Part shown: in pieces, positions 6,331-7,588 of the stretch
How the letters are laid out: each line of letters opens with the position of its first letter
Position numbering within the stretch: position 1 is the stretch's first letter
NCBI GenBank assembly: GCA_964596115.1
Contig: CAZQRW010000072.1
Coordinates: 1-7,588, forward strand
DNA: 7,588 nucleotides
Direction: 5' to 3'
From: CAZQRW01 sp964596115
GTDB lineage: Bacteria; Hydrothermota; UBA3072; B12-G15
The notes under the pieces: model-generated
The model's input: the letters and a program-made list of their open reading frames with translations, nothing else
Told to the model about the DNA's origin: nothing
The model's database searches: none
Translations under genes and position numbers: made by a program

Positions 6331-7490
6331 CTATCTTTTGAATAGTTCATCACAAGAGAAATGAATAATACTACACCATATAAAAGGGCATTCTCATCTA
6401 TTGTAAATTTGTCTGTATGGAGTCCTGCAGTAATTCCCAGATTTTTGTTCCCTGAGCCTATAAAACAGAAGGCGCCTGGTTTATTTTGGAGATAGTACGA
6501 GAAATCTTCTCCACCCATTATTGGCTCCTCCCTTATAATACTCTCTTTGAAGATTCCATTTGCCTGTTTAAGCAGGTATTTGACTGAGTCAGGGTCATTT
6601 TTTAAGATTGGATAACCCCTTTTATAGTTTAAGTTATAGTTTCCACCCAGGGATTTAACAGTCCCGATGAGAATTTCCTCTATCCATTCAGGGCACTTTT
6701 CCCAGTGATCAGAATCGGTATTTCTTACTGTCCCTTTCATTGTTACTACATCTGGTATTATATTATATATGTTACCACCATGAATACTTGAAATGGTAAT
6801 GACCATAGGTTTCACGGGACTACTCTTTCGTGAAACAATTGATTGAACTGCATTGATGAAAAGACCTGATAGATAGATGGGGTCAACGGTCTTTTGAGGT
6901 GTAGATGCATGTCCACCCTTTCCTCTTATCTCTATATCGATCTCATCTGCAGCTGCCATAAATACCCCTGGTCTTGTCATTATACTTCCAATTTCGATAT
7001 CCGGATACATATGTAGACCAAATATCTCTGTGACGTCTTCAAGACAGCCTTCTTCAATCATACCTTTTGCACCACCAGGAGTCCGTTCCTCAGATGGTTG
7101 AAATATAAATCTAACACCAACCTCAGGGTGAAGTTCTTTTAATATTTTTGCAGTACCGAGGGCGATTGCCATATGGGCATCGTGTCCACAGGCATGCATT
7201 ACACCTTTATTTCTGGATGAAAATTCCAATCCTGTTTTTTCTTCTATAGGTAAGGCATCCATATCTGCCCTAAGGGCAACCAATGTATTGCCTTTATTTA
7301 GATCTGCCGTAACCCCTGTCTTGTTTTTTACTTCAGGCGTGTAACCCAGATCCTTTAGATAATGCTGGATAAACTTAGATGTCTCAAATTCCTTGAAGGC
7401 AAGTTCGGGATTTTGGTGAAAATGTCTCCTTAAAGAAACAATCTCAGAAAAATACTTCTTTACAACCTCAATAATTTTCTCTTCTTCCAT
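6327..7490 (-). CDS. M20 family (M20D-type) amidohydrolase / N-acyl-amino-acid hydrolase
   Basis: This is a two-metal amidohydrolase of the hippurate hydrolase, N-acyl-L-amino acid amidohydrolase and thermostable carboxypeptidase group. The 387-residue length is typical, and the lack of a signal peptide points to the cytosol. Motifs in order are RRHFHQNPELAFKE (21-34), ALRADMDALPI (72-82), MHACGHDAHM (98-107), FQPSEERTPGGAKGM (130-144), GLHMYP (158-163), GKGGHASTP (190-198, dimerisation-lid region), NIIPDVVTMKGTVRNTD (243-259), MGGEDFSYYL (325-334) and GLHTDKFTIDE (357-367). The likely metal ligands C101, H103, E135, H160 and H358 and the general base E134 are all present, so the enzyme should be active. 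It heads the minus operon, with its ATG six bases after a good -10 hexamer and no Shine-Dalgarno sequence. The true substrate is undetermined; peptide scavenging and N-acyl amino acid turnover are both possible. Confidence 0.93.
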   Translation of the reverse strand: MEEEKIIEVVKKYFSEIVSLRRHFHQNPELAFKEFETSKFIQHYLKDLGYTPEVKNKTGVTADLNKGNTLVALRADMDALPIEEKTGLEFSSRNKGVMHACGHDAHMAIALGTAKILKELHPEVGVRFIFQPSEERTPGGAKGMIEEGCLEDVTEIFGLHMYPDIEIGSIMTRPGVFMAAADEIDIEIRGKGGHASTPQKTVDPIYLSGLFINAVQSIVSRKSSPVKPMVITISSIHGGNIYNIIPDVVTMKGTVRNTDSDHWEKCPEWIEEILIGTVKSLGGNYNLNYKRGYPILKNDPDSVKYLLKQANGIFKESIIREEPIMGGEDFSYYLQNKPGAFCFIGSGNKNLGITAGLHTDKFTIDENALLYGVVLFISLVMNYSKDR

Positions 7491-7496
7491 AAATGA

Positions 7497-7524
7497 ATTT
7501 TAATAATATTATTTTTTTTGTCAA
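7497..7524 (-). promoter_or_regulatory. Promoter of the M20-hpt-GH57 operon, predicted leaderless
   Basis: On the minus strand a perfect TTGACA (7524-7519) is followed by a 16-base spacer and TAAAAT (7502-7497), five of six matches to the -10 consensus. Six bases (TCATTT) separate it from the amidohydrolase ATG at 7490. A start about seven bases past the -10 falls on the A of that ATG, which would leave no untranslated leader. There is no Shine-Dalgarno sequence in the gap. This is the best promoter in the window. Confidence 0.65.
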
Positions 7525-7533
7525 GAAAGGTAT

Positions 7534-7588
7534 TTGCCTCATTTAAAAATCAACACGAAAATAGTAAAATATATCTCCAGAAAAGGAG
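7534..7588 (+). promoter_or_regulatory. Possible start signals of a divergent gene beyond the right edge
   Basis: TTGCCT (7534-7539), 17 bases, then GAAAAT (7557-7562) is a weak promoter match; TAAAAT at 7565-7570 is another possible -10. The window ends in AAAAGGAG (7581-7588), which would be a good Shine-Dalgarno sequence for an ATG just outside. Alternatively CTCC (7575-7578) and GGAG (7585-7588) could be the inner arms of a hairpin cut off by the edge. The sequence in hand cannot separate these readings. Confidence 0.3.

Noticed and set aside
1212..7490. Possibility of a new defence, mobile or biosynthetic system in the accessory genes.
   Set aside because: Every gene belongs to a well-known housekeeping or metabolic family with intact motifs. 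There is no nuclease, helicase, toxin, transposase, integrase or unknown protein to build such a case on.

Overview
This window looks like an ordinary stretch of bacterial chromosome, AT-rich and densely packed. Seven complete protein genes fill about 96% of it, in two convergent, tightly overlapping operons. I recognise all seven families. I see no RNA gene, insertion sequence, CRISPR array or phage gene, and nothing that looks like a new multi-gene system. The interest lies in small-scale architecture: start signals, a tandem repeat and an antisense gene overlap.

Layout. Bases 1-216 are non-coding: a degenerate tandem repeat of about 29 bp, then an AT-rich promoter region. The plus-strand operon is gpsA (217-1212), a small MerR-type regulator (1212-1508), purH (1501-3060) and a family 9 glycosyltransferase (3057-4067); each gene overlaps the next by 1 to 8 bases. 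The minus-strand operon, read from the right, is an M20 amidohydrolase (7490-6327), hypoxanthine phosphoribosyltransferase (6330-5818) and a GH57 alpha-glucan enzyme (5831-3978), overlapping by 4 and 14 bases. The operons meet tail to tail and share 90 coding bases (3978-4067). Bases 7491-7588 hold the minus-operon promoter and perhaps the start signals of a divergent gene beyond the edge.

Functions. gpsA supplies sn-glycerol 3-phosphate for phospholipids. purH makes IMP de novo and hpt salvages it from free base, so both routes to IMP lie in facing operons. The glycosyltransferase belongs to the heptosyltransferase-like family usually tied to lipopolysaccharide or other surface glycans. The GH57 enzyme probably remodels intracellular alpha-glucan, and the M20 enzyme hydrolyses N-acyl amino acids or related amides. 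These are housekeeping jobs; I see no single pathway joining them.

Organism. GpsA-type lipid synthesis and Shine-Dalgarno sites indicate a bacterium. A GT9 enzyme suggests, without proving, a two-membrane envelope. A GH57 4-alpha-glucanotransferase-like enzyme, lysine- and isoleucine-rich proteins and heavy AGA/AGG use for arginine would fit an anaerobic, possibly thermophilic or uncultivated lineage. I cannot name the phylum.

The most notable signal is that the first genes of both operons have promoter-like hexamers in the same geometry (16-base spacer, then 6 bases to the ATG), which predicts leaderless mRNAs. Two internal genes of the plus operon instead have strong Shine-Dalgarno sites.
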